Shown: piece by piece, positions 44,570-56,616 of the stretch
Layout of the letters: each line of letters opens with the position of its first letter
How positions within the stretch are numbered: position 1 is the stretch's first letter
Source: Antilocapra americana
Lineage: Eukaryota > Chordata > Mammalia > Artiodactyla > Antilocapridae
Direction of reading: 5' to 3'
Assembly: GCA_007570785.1 (NCBI GenBank)
Contig: ML664157.1
Location: 7,272,074 to 7,336,073 of the forward strand
DNA length: 64,000 bases
Translations under genes and position numbers: made by a program
Notes under the pieces: model-generated
Told to the model about the DNA's origin: nothing
Database searches by the model: none
What the model saw: the letters and a program-made list of their open reading frames with translations, nothing else

Positions 44570-46779
44570 TTGAAAGTACATCTCAGTTAAGAATTCTAAA
44601 ACACCAAGATAATGCATTCAGAGACCTAATTTTACCTACTGCAATCAGTTGGTGGCTGAGTTTTTGTGTCTAAACCTGTCTGGGGAGAATCTATTATCTG
44701 GAAAGGGTATGTTGTCTAAAAGCCAAAGGCACTCCTTTTTAAATGTGCTATCAGAAATACTTCTGAGAGGAGTATTTTCCCCCATTTTTGTGTATGTGTA
44801 TTTGCCTGTCTTTGTGTGTGTGTATGTGTAAGGCAGGAAAAAAGAAGGAAAGAAATTGAGGATTCATATTTATGATTTTACTGTTTTAAGAACCGAACAA
44901 AAGATGATGGAAATTACATCCAGATAAAAAATTTATGAATTGACAGGATATTGCTTTCACTGTAGGACTATTTATAGTTTTGACTCTCAGAGAAGGGGAC
45001 TTTGGTGTGCAAATGTGGTTAAGCTCATTTTTTCAGTAGAAACCTATCATTACAGAAAGTCCTAACAGGAGTTACAGGAAGAAGTGGTATCTCACATTCT
45101 CTTGTATTATTTAAATCACACCAAGGCAAGGGAAATCTAGCATCCTACCTAGTCTGGGGGGTATTTCATAAATGTAACTGCTAATGGTTAAAACTGACTC
45201 AGCCTTTTCTGCACTGAAGTTGGTGATCTCATTGGTTCAAAAATGACTCTTTGTACCTGCCATAACCAAGTGTATTTAGCCATTTGTGTAGTTAACGCTT
45301 GTGTCTAAAGCTTTTGGGTGGAATCTTATTTCTTGGAAATGGCTCTGCCTGCCTTACAAACTACACCCTCTTCACTGTACACGTGACACAGCTCCTTACA
45401 ACTGTCAGAAAGCTCCTTGTGGTGTTCCCTCATGGGGAGACCTGAAACACTGTTATATGCATTTATAAACATTTTATGAGAACAGAGATAAAATGCCTTC
45501 AGAAGATTATCTCTGTCAAAATTTGACTAGAGAAATCCAGAAAATAACATTTTGGGGAAAATAAAGCACATGTCCCCAACCACCCCATCTCTCTGCACAG
45601 TGGACTGTGTCAGGAAGAAAAGTCAATGCAGGTATTTCCCCCAAATATGATTCTTTGTGTAGCAAATCAAGTCTCCAGGGCCTGATCCCTGCTGCCTTGC
45701 CATCTTCATCACAACTAATCCCTCCTTCCAGCACTACCCTCCAGCACACTGAACCTTGTACTGATGATCACAATGAGACTTGGTTTTGACTGTCCCTTCT
45801 GGCTGAAATGCCCACCCTCCACAGCTCCATCTCAGCCTTTCACATGGTAACTCCTGTTCCTAAAATAAGATATGACTGAAGAGGCCCTTTCAAGTCAGGG
45901 CAGGCACTTCCATCAAAACTAAGAAATGAGCTAGTTCCACAAAAAGATTTGCACTTCTCTTTAGCAAGAACAAAGCATCTTCCCTGTGACAGGTGTCAAA
46001 ATCTCAACCACTGTTTAGGCTTTTTAATGTTAATTTAACATGCTAGTTAATTATTAATATGGTTACTTGTCTCTAGGACCCGGTTGCCAATGTCTATACA
46101 TATTTGTTGGATGGGATTTTCCTCTTTTTGATTCTAACTCCCACATCTAACCATCTGGCCAACCTGACTTTCAACAATCTTATCTGCACTATCTCTTCTC
46201 TTCTAAATATTCCCCAAATCACTCCACTTCCAAGTCATTCTAATTATGGAAAAAGACTGGTATTTTCTAACATTAAATTACATCACTTCACAATTCATAT
46301 GAATCAATGATCTACCAACAAAAGGCAGACTCTCAAGCCACTTTAAGTTTAACTTATATGTTTCCTTTGGCTCCTTGTGCATCTATCTCCATTTCCCACA
46401 TGCTGGGTGTCTTGAACCTAAATCTAAAAAACTGTCCGTGTATATAAATGGGAGTTAAAAGTGGAGTTTAAAATGCCTTTAAAAGGGAGTTTAAAACAAA
46501 ACAAACACAGTCATTAGCTTGGAAAATAGAAGGAAATGAATGAACTTATCATTTTGCCAAGTTCAATAAACTCAATTTTGATATGTTAAAAGTACCGTGA
46601 TGATTCATCAGTAAATACACAAGCACTCAAAGAACAAATATAGGCAAAGGTGATAGAGTATTCTCTCCTTTTTTTTTAAGACAACAGACTGGTAGTCTGA
46701 AGACATATGTGCACATGAATGGTATGGATTCTAATAATTATGTTGAGAATATTCAATTTAAGTTTACTATGTTCCAGGC
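44567..46779. other. unassigned sequence
   Basis: 2.2 kb without recognised genes or young repeats. The open frames at 45516-45749 (minus), 45607-45789 (plus) and 46104-46310 (plus) lack domains. The stretch 45690-45900 has weak L2-like text (ctggctgaaatgcccaccctcc). Confidence 0.45.
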
Positions 46780-47300
46780 CCTGCATTGTGAGGGTGTGTA
46801 AGCAAAAAGCTCACTTGCTAGTAGAGGAGATGAACACATGCAAGATGGTATAAAGCAAGTGGCACTGGCGATACCTCATATTTTCTGTAGTCATGCAGCG
46901 TGTCAAGGGCCATGTGTAGGCAAATGCCAGGGTTACAGGGGTAGAGAGAAAGGAAGAACTTAATTCTGCTCTGGGGTAGGGAGAAGAGATTTCCAGAAAG
47001 CTGTTGATTTCAGAATTGACACTTGAGTTATTGTTGAGGGTTGAGTCACAGTTCACCTGAAGTGGAGGAAAGATACTTCTGGCAGAGGAAGCAGCCACAC
47101 AGATTCAGGGAAGGAAGTACTAGAAATGGTGACTGTGGGTGGGGATGGGATGTGGGCATGGAGGGCATTAGGGGTGACAAGGGCAAAGTTGTAACATTTG
47201 GGTAGGGCATAACTGTGAAGCACCTGTAGACCAGGTTATAAAGAATCTGGCTCTGGAAGTATTATGGAATCATCAAGAGAGAAGTTATGTCTTCTGTTTT
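46780..47300 (-). repeat. ancient mammal-wide repeat of unresolved family
   Basis: The text 'ttccaggccctgcattgtg', 'aaagcaagtggcactgg', 'cttctggcagaggaagcagcc', 'gggcaaagttgtaac' and 'gaatctggctctggaagta' recalls the same old family as 27860-28500. Orientation is tentative. Confidence 0.4.
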
Positions 47301-48349
47301 AGAAATTCTTACAAATAGACCTCCCTTAACAGGTAAGATTTTGTTCTTCACTTGAACATTCACATCCTGGTTTTTCAGCATCTAGCTTGTATTTTGAGAC
47401 CTTCAAACATTTGTAGACTTGGTGTAGTGTTCTCTGTGTATTTATCCACCTGGTTTACATAAAAGTATCCAGGGACTTTCTTTTCTTTGGCTCAAGTCAA
47501 ACACGGTCAGTGTCTCCTATTGCGAGTGAGACTGCATTAACCCAAAGATACATCCCCTTGAAAAATGTTTTATAGTCATTTATGTTCAGGAAGAAACCAT
47601 TCTTAAAAACAAACAAATCTTGAATAAAATTGAGAGAGATAGAGAGAGCCTAGAAACACAGAGCAACTTTGGAGAAAAGAAAAAAAATCTCTGTTTCTGT
47701 ACTTTGATTGTCTTATTTCATGGGCCTTTCCAGCCCTATTGATGCTGTTTGATTCTTACAGAAAGTAGGCTCTGAGCAGGAAGAAGCCCCAGTTGTACTC
47801 ATCTCTGCATTTCTCATGATGGAGCAAGAAGAACTGGAATGTTGACATATCCCAGTTACTTATGAAATCAGAAAATAAAATATCATGTCTATATTGGTCA
47901 CAGGCATTATGTCTATGCCTTGTCAACAGCTATTCCAAAACCAATCTATTATTTTGCCTTTGTTGAAATTAAAACACTTAATTTCTTAATCCTGTTTGAG
48001 CTATGGGTTTACTTCACCATCACTAACGGATAAATGGTTCAGACCCTGAAGTTGTTTTCATCTTATTGCGTTGGGAGTAAGGATGACAATACATGCTAAT
48101 TCTAACAAAATTAACAGTTAAATAGGCAAGGAATTATAGGGTGACTAAGAATGTTATAAACAGAAGAGTTTGTTTCAATCACATATAAATACTCAGAACA
48201 TTTATCTTTAATTACAGATTCATCAATACAAATACTGTTATCAAATTTGGTCAATACACAGGGCACATGTTGATTTACTATAATTATTTTAGAAAATTTA
48301 GAATTCTACTGTAATGATTTTTTTAAGAAGGGATTCTATTGCTTGTTAG
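47301..48349. other. unassigned sequence
   Basis: Nothing recognised. A short (GA)n-like tract 'gagagagatagagagag' lies at 47631-47647. Confidence 0.45.
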
Positions 48350-48556
48350 AAAGTGTTAGTTGTTCCGTCATGTCTGACTCTTGGCGATTCCATGGACATT
48401 GGCCCATCAGGGTCCTCTGTCCATGGGATTTCCCAGGCAAGAGTACTGGAGTGGATTGCCATTCCCTTCTCCAGGAGATTTCCTTGACCCAGGGATTCAG
48501 CCTAGATGTCCTTCATTATAGGCAGATTCTTTACCATCTGAGCCACCAGGGAGTTT
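48350..48556 (-). mobile_element. Bov-tA SINE, reverse
   Basis: It runs from 'ttagttgttccgtcatgtc' to the inverted head 'tctgagccaccagggag'. Confidence 0.9.
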
Positions 48557-48604
48557 CCTGTGTGCTAATGGATTAAGTCATTTCTATATTTAGTAATTAT
48601 GTTT

Positions 48605-48822
48605 GTTGTTGTTGTTGTTTAGTCGCTAAGTTGTGTCTGACTCTTTTGCAACCCAGTGGACTGTAGCCCACCAGGCATCTCTGTCCATGGAATAGCCCAC
48701 ACAAGAATACTGGAGTGGGTTGTCATTTCCTTCTCCAGGGGATCTTTCCAACCCAGGGATCTAACCCTTGTCTCCTGCATTGACAAGCTGATTCTTTACC
48801 ACTGAGCCACCTTGGAAGCCCA
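48605..48822 (-). mobile_element. Bov-tA SINE, reverse
   Basis: It begins with a (TTG)n run and 'tttagtcgctaagttgtgtc' and ends in 'tgagccaccttggaagccc'. The flanks share aattat. Confidence 0.92.
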
Positions 48823-49106
48823 ATTATATTATAGAAGATACCATAAGATCCATCGTGTACTAAAAGCTGTCTATTTTAACAGGATTCTCTATAAATTCTT
48901 ACCAGTAGGTGAAAAAAATAACATGTCCATAGGCTACAGACCTGTCAGAGAGAACAGTGTAGAACCAATATTTATTAGAAGTCAACAAAAGGTCTACCCT
49001 TGTGTTTTAAATATCTCTTATTTTAATCTTTAGCAACATTAAGAAACATAGTGTCCCCATTTGCTATTTAAGAATGCAAGTATCTCTCTGTTCAATGTTA
49101 GGTGGC
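48823..49106. other. unassigned sequence
   Basis: No gene or repeat is recognised between the SINE and the L1 tail. Confidence 0.45.
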
Positions 49107-49245
49107 AGTCTGGATAGGAGAGGAGTTTGTGGGAGAAGGGATACATGTGAATATATGGCTGAGTCCCTTCCCTGTTCACCTGAAGCTATCACAACATGTT
49201 AATCGACTATACCCCAAAACAAAATAAAAAGCTTAAATAAGAGAT
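49107..49245 (+). mobile_element. L1 3' UTR, forward
   Basis: The text 'ggatacatgtgaatatatggctgag', 'ttccctgttcacctgaagc' and 'tcgactataccccaaaac', ending in 'aaaataaaaagc', is the L1 3' end. Confidence 0.82.
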
Positions 49246-49314
49246 ATTTACCAAACAAAAAAGGTATGTGAGTTTCAGAAAGATTAAGATTTTTACTTAC
49301 AGGTACACATTTAG

Positions 49315-49530
49315 GCTGGCTTCCCAGGTGGTTCTGTAGGTAAAGAATTCTCCTGCAATGCAGGAGATGCAAGTTCAACTCCTGGGTCAGGAAGATCCTC
49401 TGGAGTGGGGCATGGCAACCCACTCCAGGATTCTTGCCTGGAGAATCCTATGGACAGAGCTTGGCAGGCTACAGTCCATAGGGTCTCAAAGAGTCGAACA
49501 TGACTGAAGTGACTGAGCATGCATATCGTC
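49315..49530 (+). mobile_element. Bov-tA SINE, forward, with 10-bp TSD
   Basis: The identical flanks acacatttag at 49305-49314 and 49531-49540 define it. The body lacks part of the 'acagaggagcctggc' block. Confidence 0.93.
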
Positions 49531-49540
49531 ACACATTTAG

Positions 49541-51124
49541 ACAGTCTACCTGCCACTGAACTTACCTGACCTAATCAGAAGGTTTATATCAGGAAAAGAA
49601 GTAATCTAGGATGAAAATTTTTTAAGAAGCATAATTAAAGGCCTCACTTGTTCTCAGGCAGGGGAGGGCAGTAAAGAAATACATAAAGTGTCTCAAAGGT
49701 GAGATTGTTGTATACATAACTGAGGATCTTAAAGGATATTCATAAACTTTTGAATCCATAAACCAAAACCAATTGAGTTGGAGAAGTCAAAGGATTTGCC
49801 AAAAATCAAAAAGCTGAGAAGCAGCAAAACAGGGAACCAAGTCCAGAGATAACAAGAGTTGGAGAGTAAGATTTGATTAAGCACTTATTGCACACAAAGT
49901 GCTGGGCTGGGCTGGGCTGTAGAGATTAAAAAAATAATAATGTAGCACCTCCCAAGGAGGTCAGAGCCTGCCTTGGGCTGGGAGTGGCCCTGGACTGCCT
50001 GCAGCTCCCCTCACTGCCACGATAGGCACAGCTGCATGTCTGATGAGGATTGCAGGCCCTTGCACTCTCAACACAGCTGCCTTCTTACAGAGGAGCTGGT
50101 CCTGGAGAAATTGCTCATTTATGAACTAGAGTACTTAAATATTTACTAGATAAGGAGTTTCTACAGCTCTCTAATGCATGTGGCTTTATTCAGATTCCTG
50201 AGCCTAAATTTATTTTATTCATCTGCTCCTTCTCATAGCATCTTTCGGCAGGATAGGGTTTATTTCAGTGAGTCACTCTTTTGAATATGTTTGTCCACAT
50301 TTACTACTGTCCTCTAGTGGATGGAATCACAGGCCAGCTTACTAAGAACTAGTCACCATCTCATAGCAAATCTGAAAACAAACCACAGAATATCAGACTT
50401 CTGAAGCTTGGGTGAACCTTAGAGAGCATTATAACATCATCACGACCGTCATGATTACCTTCAGGGACTTTCCAAGGTACTTGGCTATCCTTTTAATTTG
50501 TGAATTCCTTCCTTTGAAGTTTAGACTTTATGAGGGTGGGAAGCTAGAAACCATCTACAGGAATAAACAAAGCCACCAAGGACCCATCTGATGTCAGAAA
50601 ACAGGTTATAGCAAAATGTGGATTCAAATTCACGCATCCTCTCTCACTGCTCTCTGCCGTCCACCAAGCCTCCCCTCTTTCCAGTCACATCATGATGTTC
50701 CTGCAACACAAACCATCTTTCTGCTTTCATCCCAGTGCACCTTTAAAAATTAAGCTATTTACCAGTTATAAAAATAACACAAAACTGGCTTTCTTGTATT
50801 CAAATGGTGTTAAATTCATATGGTATTTCATGTATTCATGTGGTGTTTAAATTCAAACGGTGTTTAAATCATATGGTCATTTAATTCTTCATAGGGGCTT
50901 TTGAATGGATATTCAGTTAGGAACATCATTATCAAAATGGATAGAGTAAATGTTTTTCCCAAAGCTACCATGAACTTATTTCTATTGTTAAAATAACAAC
51001 CTTATTTTAAACTTATAACTGCATAGAGATCTTTATAGAGTATAGGGCTGTATGGACCCATAAGATAGTAAGATATTTAAAAGGTGAATTATGTTTATCC
51101 TACATATTTACTTATACAGACTTT
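49541..51124. other. unassigned sequence with a GC-richer patch
   Basis: 1.6 kb without recognised genes. The stretch 49900-50100 is richer in G+C than its surroundings and begins with three GGGCT units (49904-49918), but it has few CpG. No repeat family is named. Confidence 0.45.
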
Positions 51125-51605
51125 AACTGACAATTTAATGTGTTTTTATTCAAATATAGTTGATGTACAATATTAGGTTTTTGTCAGTTGAACAACATAG
51201 TGACTCTACCTTTTGCACATTACAAAATGATCGCTGTGGTAAATCTAGTAATCTTTCCCCATACAAAGCTATTATACTGTTATTGACCTTGTAACCTAAA
51301 ACCACTGCGGCATCTATAGTTTATATCTGGAACTTTGTACCTCTTAATCCCTTGTACCTACGACCCCCAACCCTCCATGGCCTTCCCCTCTGGCAACCAC
51401 CTGTGTCTTTCTCTGTACCTTTGAGTCTGTTTGGTTTGGTTTGTGTTCTAGATATCATATATAAGTGATATTTTATGGTATTCATCTTTCTCTGTCTAAC
51501 TTATTCCACCTAGCATGATAACATACCCTCTAGATCCATCCATATTATTGCAAAAGGCAAAATTTCATTTTTCTTTATGGCTGAGTAATATTCCATGTGT
51601 ATGTA

Positions 51606-51614
<9 letters not shown>

Positions 51615-51656
<42 letters not shown>
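51615..51656. repeat. (TA)n microsatellite in L1
   Basis: About 20 TA units follow TG-rich text and precede CACACA, in the L1 'attccatgtgtatatg' region. This region often expands this way. Confidence 0.95.
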
Positions 51657-51665
<9 letters not shown>

Positions 51666-52785
51666 TACATGTATATAAAATCTTTATCTATTCATCTATT
51701 GCTGGGTACTAACATTACTTCCATAGCTTGGCTATCATAAATAATTCTGCTATGAACTTTGGAGCATATATATCTTTTTGTATTAGTGTTTTTCTTTTCT
51801 TTGGGTAAATACCCTAAAATGAAATTCTGGATCATACACTATTTCTAATTTTATTTTTTTGAGAAACCACCAGACTTTTTTCCCCAAAAAGTCTGTACTG
51901 AGTAACATTCCCAGCAACACTGCACAGGGTTCCCTTTTCTCCATATGCTTGCTAGTATTTGCTATTTGTTGTCATTTTAATGATTGGCATTCTGACAGAA
52001 ATTAAATAGTATCTCATTGTGGTTTTAATTTGCATTTCCCTAATGATTATTGATGTTGAGCATCTTTTCACGTGCCTATTGACCATCTGTATGTCTTCTT
52101 CAGAAAAAAAGTTTATTCAGGGCTTCTGCTCATTTTTCAAATGGATTGCTTGTTTTTTTTTATGTTGAATTACATGAGGTTTTTTTTGCATATTTTGGCT
52201 ATCAATCCCTTATCAAATAGGTCATTTGTAAATATCTTCTCTCATTCAGTAGGCTGTGTTTCATTTTGTTAATGGTATCTTTCACTGTGAAGTTTTTAGT
52301 TTGATGTAGCCTCATTTTTAAGTTTTGCTTTTGTTTCCCTTGCCTGAAGAGATATATAAAAAATATATTGCTAAGACCAATGTCAGAAAATATTTTCTTC
52401 TAAGACTCTTCTTACATTTAAGTCTTTAATACATTTTGAAGTGATTTTTGTGCATGGTATAAGAGAGTAGTCCAGTTTAATTCTTTTGCATGTAGTTGTC
52501 CAGTTTTCCCAATAGCATTTATTGGACAGTTTGTCTTTTTGCCCATTGTTTATCCTTACTTCCTTTGTCCTAGATTAATTGCCTATACAAGTTTGGGTTC
52601 ATTTCTGAGTTCTTTCATTCTGTTCCATTGATCTGTGTGTATGTTTTGTGCCAGTACCATATTGTTTTGATTATTGTAGCTTCATTGTATAGCCTGGAAT
52701 CAGTCAGTTTGATACCTCCAGCTTTGTTCTTCTCCCTCAAGATTCCTTTGACTATTCAAGCTTTTTTATGTTTCCATGTAAATTT

Positions 52786-52908
52786 CATTTAATTATTTTG
52801 GCCATGACAGGCACTATGCAAGATCTTAGTTCCCTGAGCAAGGATTGAACCCATGCCCCATGCATTGGGAGCAGTGAGTCTTAACTACTGGACCACCAGG
52901 GAACCCCT
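52786..52908 (-). mobile_element. CHR-type SINE, reverse, inside L1
   Basis: The text 'attttggccatgacaggcac', 'gcaagatcttagttccctg' and 'ttaactactggaccaccagg' is a reversed short CHR. Flanks catgtaaattt (52775-52785) and catataaattt (52909-52919) are the TSD with one mismatch. Confidence 0.9.
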
Positions 52909-53285
52909 CATATAAATTTTAGAATTATTTTTTTCTAGTTGTGTGGAACTGCCACTGGTATTTGATATGGATTACATTGAATATATAAAATGCCTTGGGG
53001 TGTACAGTCATTTTAACAATATTTCCATTAGTTTATATCATTTTCAACTTTCATCAATATCTTATAGTTAAGAGTACAGATTTTTTACCTTCTTTGTTAT
53101 GATAGATATTCCTAAGTATATTATTCTTTTGATGTGATTGTAAATGAAATTCCTTTCTTAATTTCTCTTCCTGACAGTTTGTTATTAGGGTATAGAAATG
53201 TAACAGATATCTGTATATTAATTTTGTATCCTGCAACTTTACTGAATTAATTTGTTAGTTCTAATAGCTTTTTAGTGGTGTCTTT

Positions 53286-54010
53286 AGGAAACTGCCTCTG
53301 TGCTGGGACTCAAAGCATGTAAGATTTTGAGCATGCCCTTTAAAAGGAGAGTCTCTGCACAGATACAGAGAACACACTAGTGGTTGCCAGAGGGGAAGGG
53401 ACTGGCTGAGGGGAAAGGTAAGGGGATTCAGAGAAAAAAACTATTAGGTATAAGCAAGGATGGAATATATAGCACAGGGAATTTAGTCAATATTTTATAA
53501 TAACTTTTTGTGGAGTATAATCTATACAAATATATAATCACTATTTTGTATACCTGAAACTAATCAACTCTACTTCAATTAAAAAAAATAAAAAGAGCAG
53601 AGTCTGTTTCCTATAGTCCTGCAGCTCTCTCAATCACAAGTCTGCTGATTTTCAAAGCCAGATGTTGGAGGCTTATCTTCCTGGTGCAAGTTCCCTGGGT
53701 CTGGGAAGCCCAGTGTGGGGCTTACACACCTGGCTCCTTGGAGGGCACCTCTACAACTGTGATATTCCTCTACAACCTGTGGGTTGCCAACTGGGGGTGT
53801 GGGTCTTGTCTATAATGTGTCTCTGCTCCTCCTACTTACGTCATTGTGGCTCCTTCTTTGTATTCTTAGTTTTGGAAAATATTTTCTGCTAGTTTTCAGG
53901 TCATTCTTATAGATAGCTATTCTGTAAATAGTTGTGATTTGGTGTACCTGTGGGAGGAGGTGAGCTCAGGGTCTTTCCATACCACCAGCTTGGAGCTCCT
54001 TCTGTCTCTG
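53286..54010. repeat. old interspersed repeat (L1-associated or LTR-like), split by an L1 3' end
   Basis: The text 'gtgctgggactcaaagcatg', 'tttcaaagccagatgttgg', 'cctggctccttggagggcacc', 'ttttctgctagttttcagg' and 'gtgggaggaggtgagctcag' is a widespread mammalian repeat whose name I am not sure of. L1 sequence interrupts it at 53358-53598. Confidence 0.6.
53358..53598 (+). mobile_element. 5'-truncated L1 3' end, forward, with TSD
   Basis: It runs from 'cacagatacagagaacacac' to 'caattaaaaaaaataaaaag'. Flanks agagtctctg (53348-53357) and agagtctg (53599-53606, two bases shorter) fit a TSD within the older repeat. Confidence 0.78.
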
Positions 54011-54188
54011 CTATTTTTTAAAACACATGTATACCTTAGACTTGAAATACTTAGCTGAAATCCTCAGCAATAACATTTCAATACTTTAATTTTCTGGTTT
54101 CTCATATATAAAGCTGGCCCCTCATATTTCTGTAAAGTTTAATAGAAATGAGGTTTCTGCAGTGCCTGTCTCCCTCCATGGTTGTTAT

Positions 54189-54380
54189 TGTTCTTCAGTC
54201 ACTGAGCTGTGTCCAGCTCTTTGCAACCCCATGGACTGCAGTGCTCCAGGCTCTTATCTCCCAGAATTTGCTCCCATTATCTCCCAGAATTTGCTCAAAT
54301 TCATGTTCACTGAGCCAGCAATGTTATTTAACCATCTCATCCTCTGCCTCCCTCCCAAAATGCCTTCACTCTCTCCAGGG
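54189..54380 (-). mobile_element. BovB-related 3' end fragment, reverse, with a local duplication
   Basis: The text 'cttcagtcactgagctgtgtcc', 'ggactgcagtgctccaggc', 'gctcaaattcatgttcactg' and 'ttaaccatctcatcctctg' is diverged reversed BovB 3' sequence. A 23-bp unit is repeated in tandem at 54254-54296. Confidence 0.78.
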
Positions 54381-54635
54381 GATAGTATAGAAGATAAACA
54401 ATAGTTTCCCTCCACCCATTAGTCCCAATACCATGAAAGTTTCATTCTAAAATTCAAAGCGATATTTAATTAGCTTGTCATAATAAGTATTATAGCTGCT
54501 AAGAAGCTTATGATCTTGGTTCTATCCAAGCATCAAAAATACTGTGCATAAAATTTAAGTGTATGAGTTTATGGACATTTGGGTTTCCCTTTCCTCTGTC
54601 ATCTCTTTATAATAGTGTTAATTAACAAAGAGGAG

Positions 54636-54960
54636 GACTGCCCTGGTATTATAGTGTATAAGAATCCTCCTGCCAGGGGACAAGGGTTTAATCCTTGGTC
54701 TGGGAAGATTCCACATGCCTCGGAGCAACTAAGCTTGTCCATCACAATTACTGAGCCCACACTCTGGAGCCCAGGAGCTTCGACTACTGAAGCATGTGCA
54801 CTCTAGATCCTATGCTCCACAAGAGAAGCCACCACAATGAGAAGCCCACATGCTGCAACTAAAGAGTAGACATCATTCCTGAAACTAGAGAAAGCCATTG
54901 TACAGCAGTGAAGACCCCACTCAGCCAAAAATAAATAAATAAATAAAAAGAAATTAAACC
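54636..54960 (+). mobile_element. CHR-type SINE (long form), forward
   Basis: The head is 'ctgccctggtattatagtg'. Then come 'gagcaactaagcttgtcc', 'agagaagccaccacaatg' and 'agcagtgaagaccccactc', with an (AATA)n tail. Flanks aagaggag at 54628-54635 and 54961-54968 fit a TSD. Confidence 0.87.
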
Positions 54961-55005
54961 AAGAGGAGACATGATCTTTTTTATGCATTCTCTAGTATTT
55001 ACTAC

Positions 55006-55437
55006 TGTTGTTTAGTTGCTAAGTCATGTCTGACTCTTTCTGCAACCCCATGGACTACAGCTCACCAGGCTTGTCTGTCAATGGGATTTTCCAGGCAAGA
55101 ATACTACTAGAGTGGGTTGCCATTTTCTTCTCCAGGGGCTCTTTCCAACCCAGGGATCAAAACCACATCGTTTTCTTTTATTAATATATAACTTAATTTC
55201 ATTTTGCTCAGCCAACAGTAGGTTGTGGATTTTAAACCAACGGTAATGATATTCACACAAAAAATCCTTGTTTCCACCATTTTGTATTTTATTTGGGGGT
55301 TATGTTTTACATATATGTGTAACCAGTAATTTTTGAATAAAAGTCCTCCCTGAGTAAAAAAAAAAAAAAAAAAAAAACGAAACCACATCTCCTGCTTGGC
55401 AGGCGATTCTTTACCACTGAGCCAGCTGGGAAGCCCC
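55006..55437 (-). mobile_element. Bov-tA SINE, reverse, split by a retrocopy
   Basis: The left part (55006-55169) runs from 'gtttagttgctaagtcatg' to 'gggatcaaaaccacatc'. The right part (55380-55437) resumes 'aaaccacatctcctgcttgg' and ends in the inverted head 'tgagccagctgggaagcccc'. Removing the insert and one copy of aaaccacatc restores an ordinary SINE. Confidence 0.95.
55170..55379 (+). pseudogene. processed 3'-UTR retrocopy with poly-A, source gene unknown
   Basis: About 186 bp of non-repeat sequence ends in AATAAA (55336-55341), then 14 bases, then 22 A residues (55356-55377). Copies of aaaccacatc at 55160-55169 and 55380-55389 flank it. These are the marks of L1-mediated retrotransposition of a polyadenylated transcript, 5'-truncated within what is probably a 3' UTR. 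There is no coding frame. It sits inside a ruminant SINE, so it must be younger than that SINE. Confidence 0.85.
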
Positions 55438-56207
55438 AGCATTCACTATAGGTATATGTTTATGACAATGCTTTCCCCATCCAGGTATTGTTTTCAGTAA
55501 TGACAGAAGTTGAGACAAATCTCAACTGTTTAAATGACTTTATGAATTTCTACTTAGTCGCATCAATTCTTGTGAAACTTTATGTCATTTGCAGTACAGA
55601 AACCAAGGATATCAGATGTTAATATTTGTGAATGATTTTCATAAAACTTTTTCTACCTTCCTGTTTAGGAGATCAACTAGAAGATAAAATGTGCTAAAGG
55701 TCAGAGTATAATGCACTATACACTGCCTTTCAGTTTCAAACAGAAGTTTAGAAACGTCTTCAGAAAAGCCTACATGGTGCAAATCAATTTTTATTGCTTT
55801 AAAATCTTTTTTTTTACTGAATTACAACTGATTTACATAAATCATTTTTTAAACAGATGGATCTTTACCCTTCTGCTTTCTACTCCCATTGCATCAGCCC
55901 ATCGGAGATGAATGATTTACTTTCAAACCTAAATTTTACAATCTAGTGAGTGAGCAAATTATTGGCAAAAATAGCCTCCTATACATGCCACTGTGTGACT
56001 TAATTCACTCATACGTGCTATTCCTGAACTATTTCTAATACATTTGCTCCTACCTGAAGTTACCCCCCAAAACTGGAAGCCTGGACTTACCCAGTATTCC
56101 CTTGGTCCCTTAGCAGTTATCTGCTCTTGCTTAGGCTCTTATCATTTCTCGCCAGAACCATTGCAATAGCTTACCAAACTCTTCACCTCCAGTCAAAAGC
56201 ACTTCTT
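55438..56207. other. unassigned AT-rich sequence
   Basis: No gene or repeat is recognised. A short 'tttttttttactgaattacaac' near 55809 may be an L1 tail remnant. Confidence 0.45.
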
Positions 56208-56395
56208 TTTTTTAACTTTAATCTTTTTATTTTGTTTTGGGGTATAGCCAGTTAACAATGTTGTGGTAGTTTCAGGTGAACACTGAAGGGACTCGATGAT
56301 TCACATAAATGTATGTATTCTCTCCCAAACCCCCAGAATGGCACACAACATTGAGTAAAGTTCTATGCGCTATGCAGTAGGTCCTTGTTGGTGAA
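56208..56395 (-). mobile_element. L1 3' UTR, reverse
   Basis: The text 'tttgttttggggtatagcc', 'aacaatgttgtggtagtttc' and 'gctatgcagtaggtccttgttgg' is the reversed L1 3' end. Confidence 0.82.
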
Positions 56396-56479
56396 AGCAC
56401 TTATTTATTATTCTCAGAAGCAACAAAATGATCTTCTGTAACACAATTTTCATAATCAAATTTATAAAATCTTTTTTAG

Positions 56480-56615
56480 CCATCATATATACAGTGGATA
56501 AACAATAAGGTCCTACTGTATAGCACAGGGAACTATATTCAATATCTTGTGATAAAACATAATGAAAAAGAATGTATATATAGATGTATAACTGAATCAT
56601 TTTACTGTATATCAG
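56480..56615 (+). mobile_element. L1 3' UTR, forward
   Basis: The text 'ggataaacaataaggtcctac', 'tagcacagggaactatattc' and 'atgtataactgaatcatttt' is forward L1 3' UTR. It faces the reversed copy just upstream, so the two form an inverted pair. Confidence 0.78.
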
Positions 56616-56616
56616 T

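Larger units (their letters stand above)
51125..53285 (-). mobile_element. old L1, reverse: 3' UTR and C-terminal ORF2 region
   Basis: Typical reversed landmarks are 'ctaacttattccacctagc', 'tggctgagtaatattccatg', 'gatgttgagcatcttttcacg', 'tctctcattcagtaggctg', 'ctagattaattgcctatac' and 'taatagctttttagtggtgtc'. It spans about 2.1 kb. The frames are broken throughout, so it is inactive. Confidence 0.88.

Noticed and set aside
44213..44617. 134-codon reverse frame with a long VC repeat
   Set aside because: The repeat is a translation of the AC microsatellite, and nothing else in the frame is recognisable.
49900..50100. GC-richer patch as a CpG island or promoter
   Set aside because: It contains almost no CpG dinucleotides and no recognisable first exon follows.
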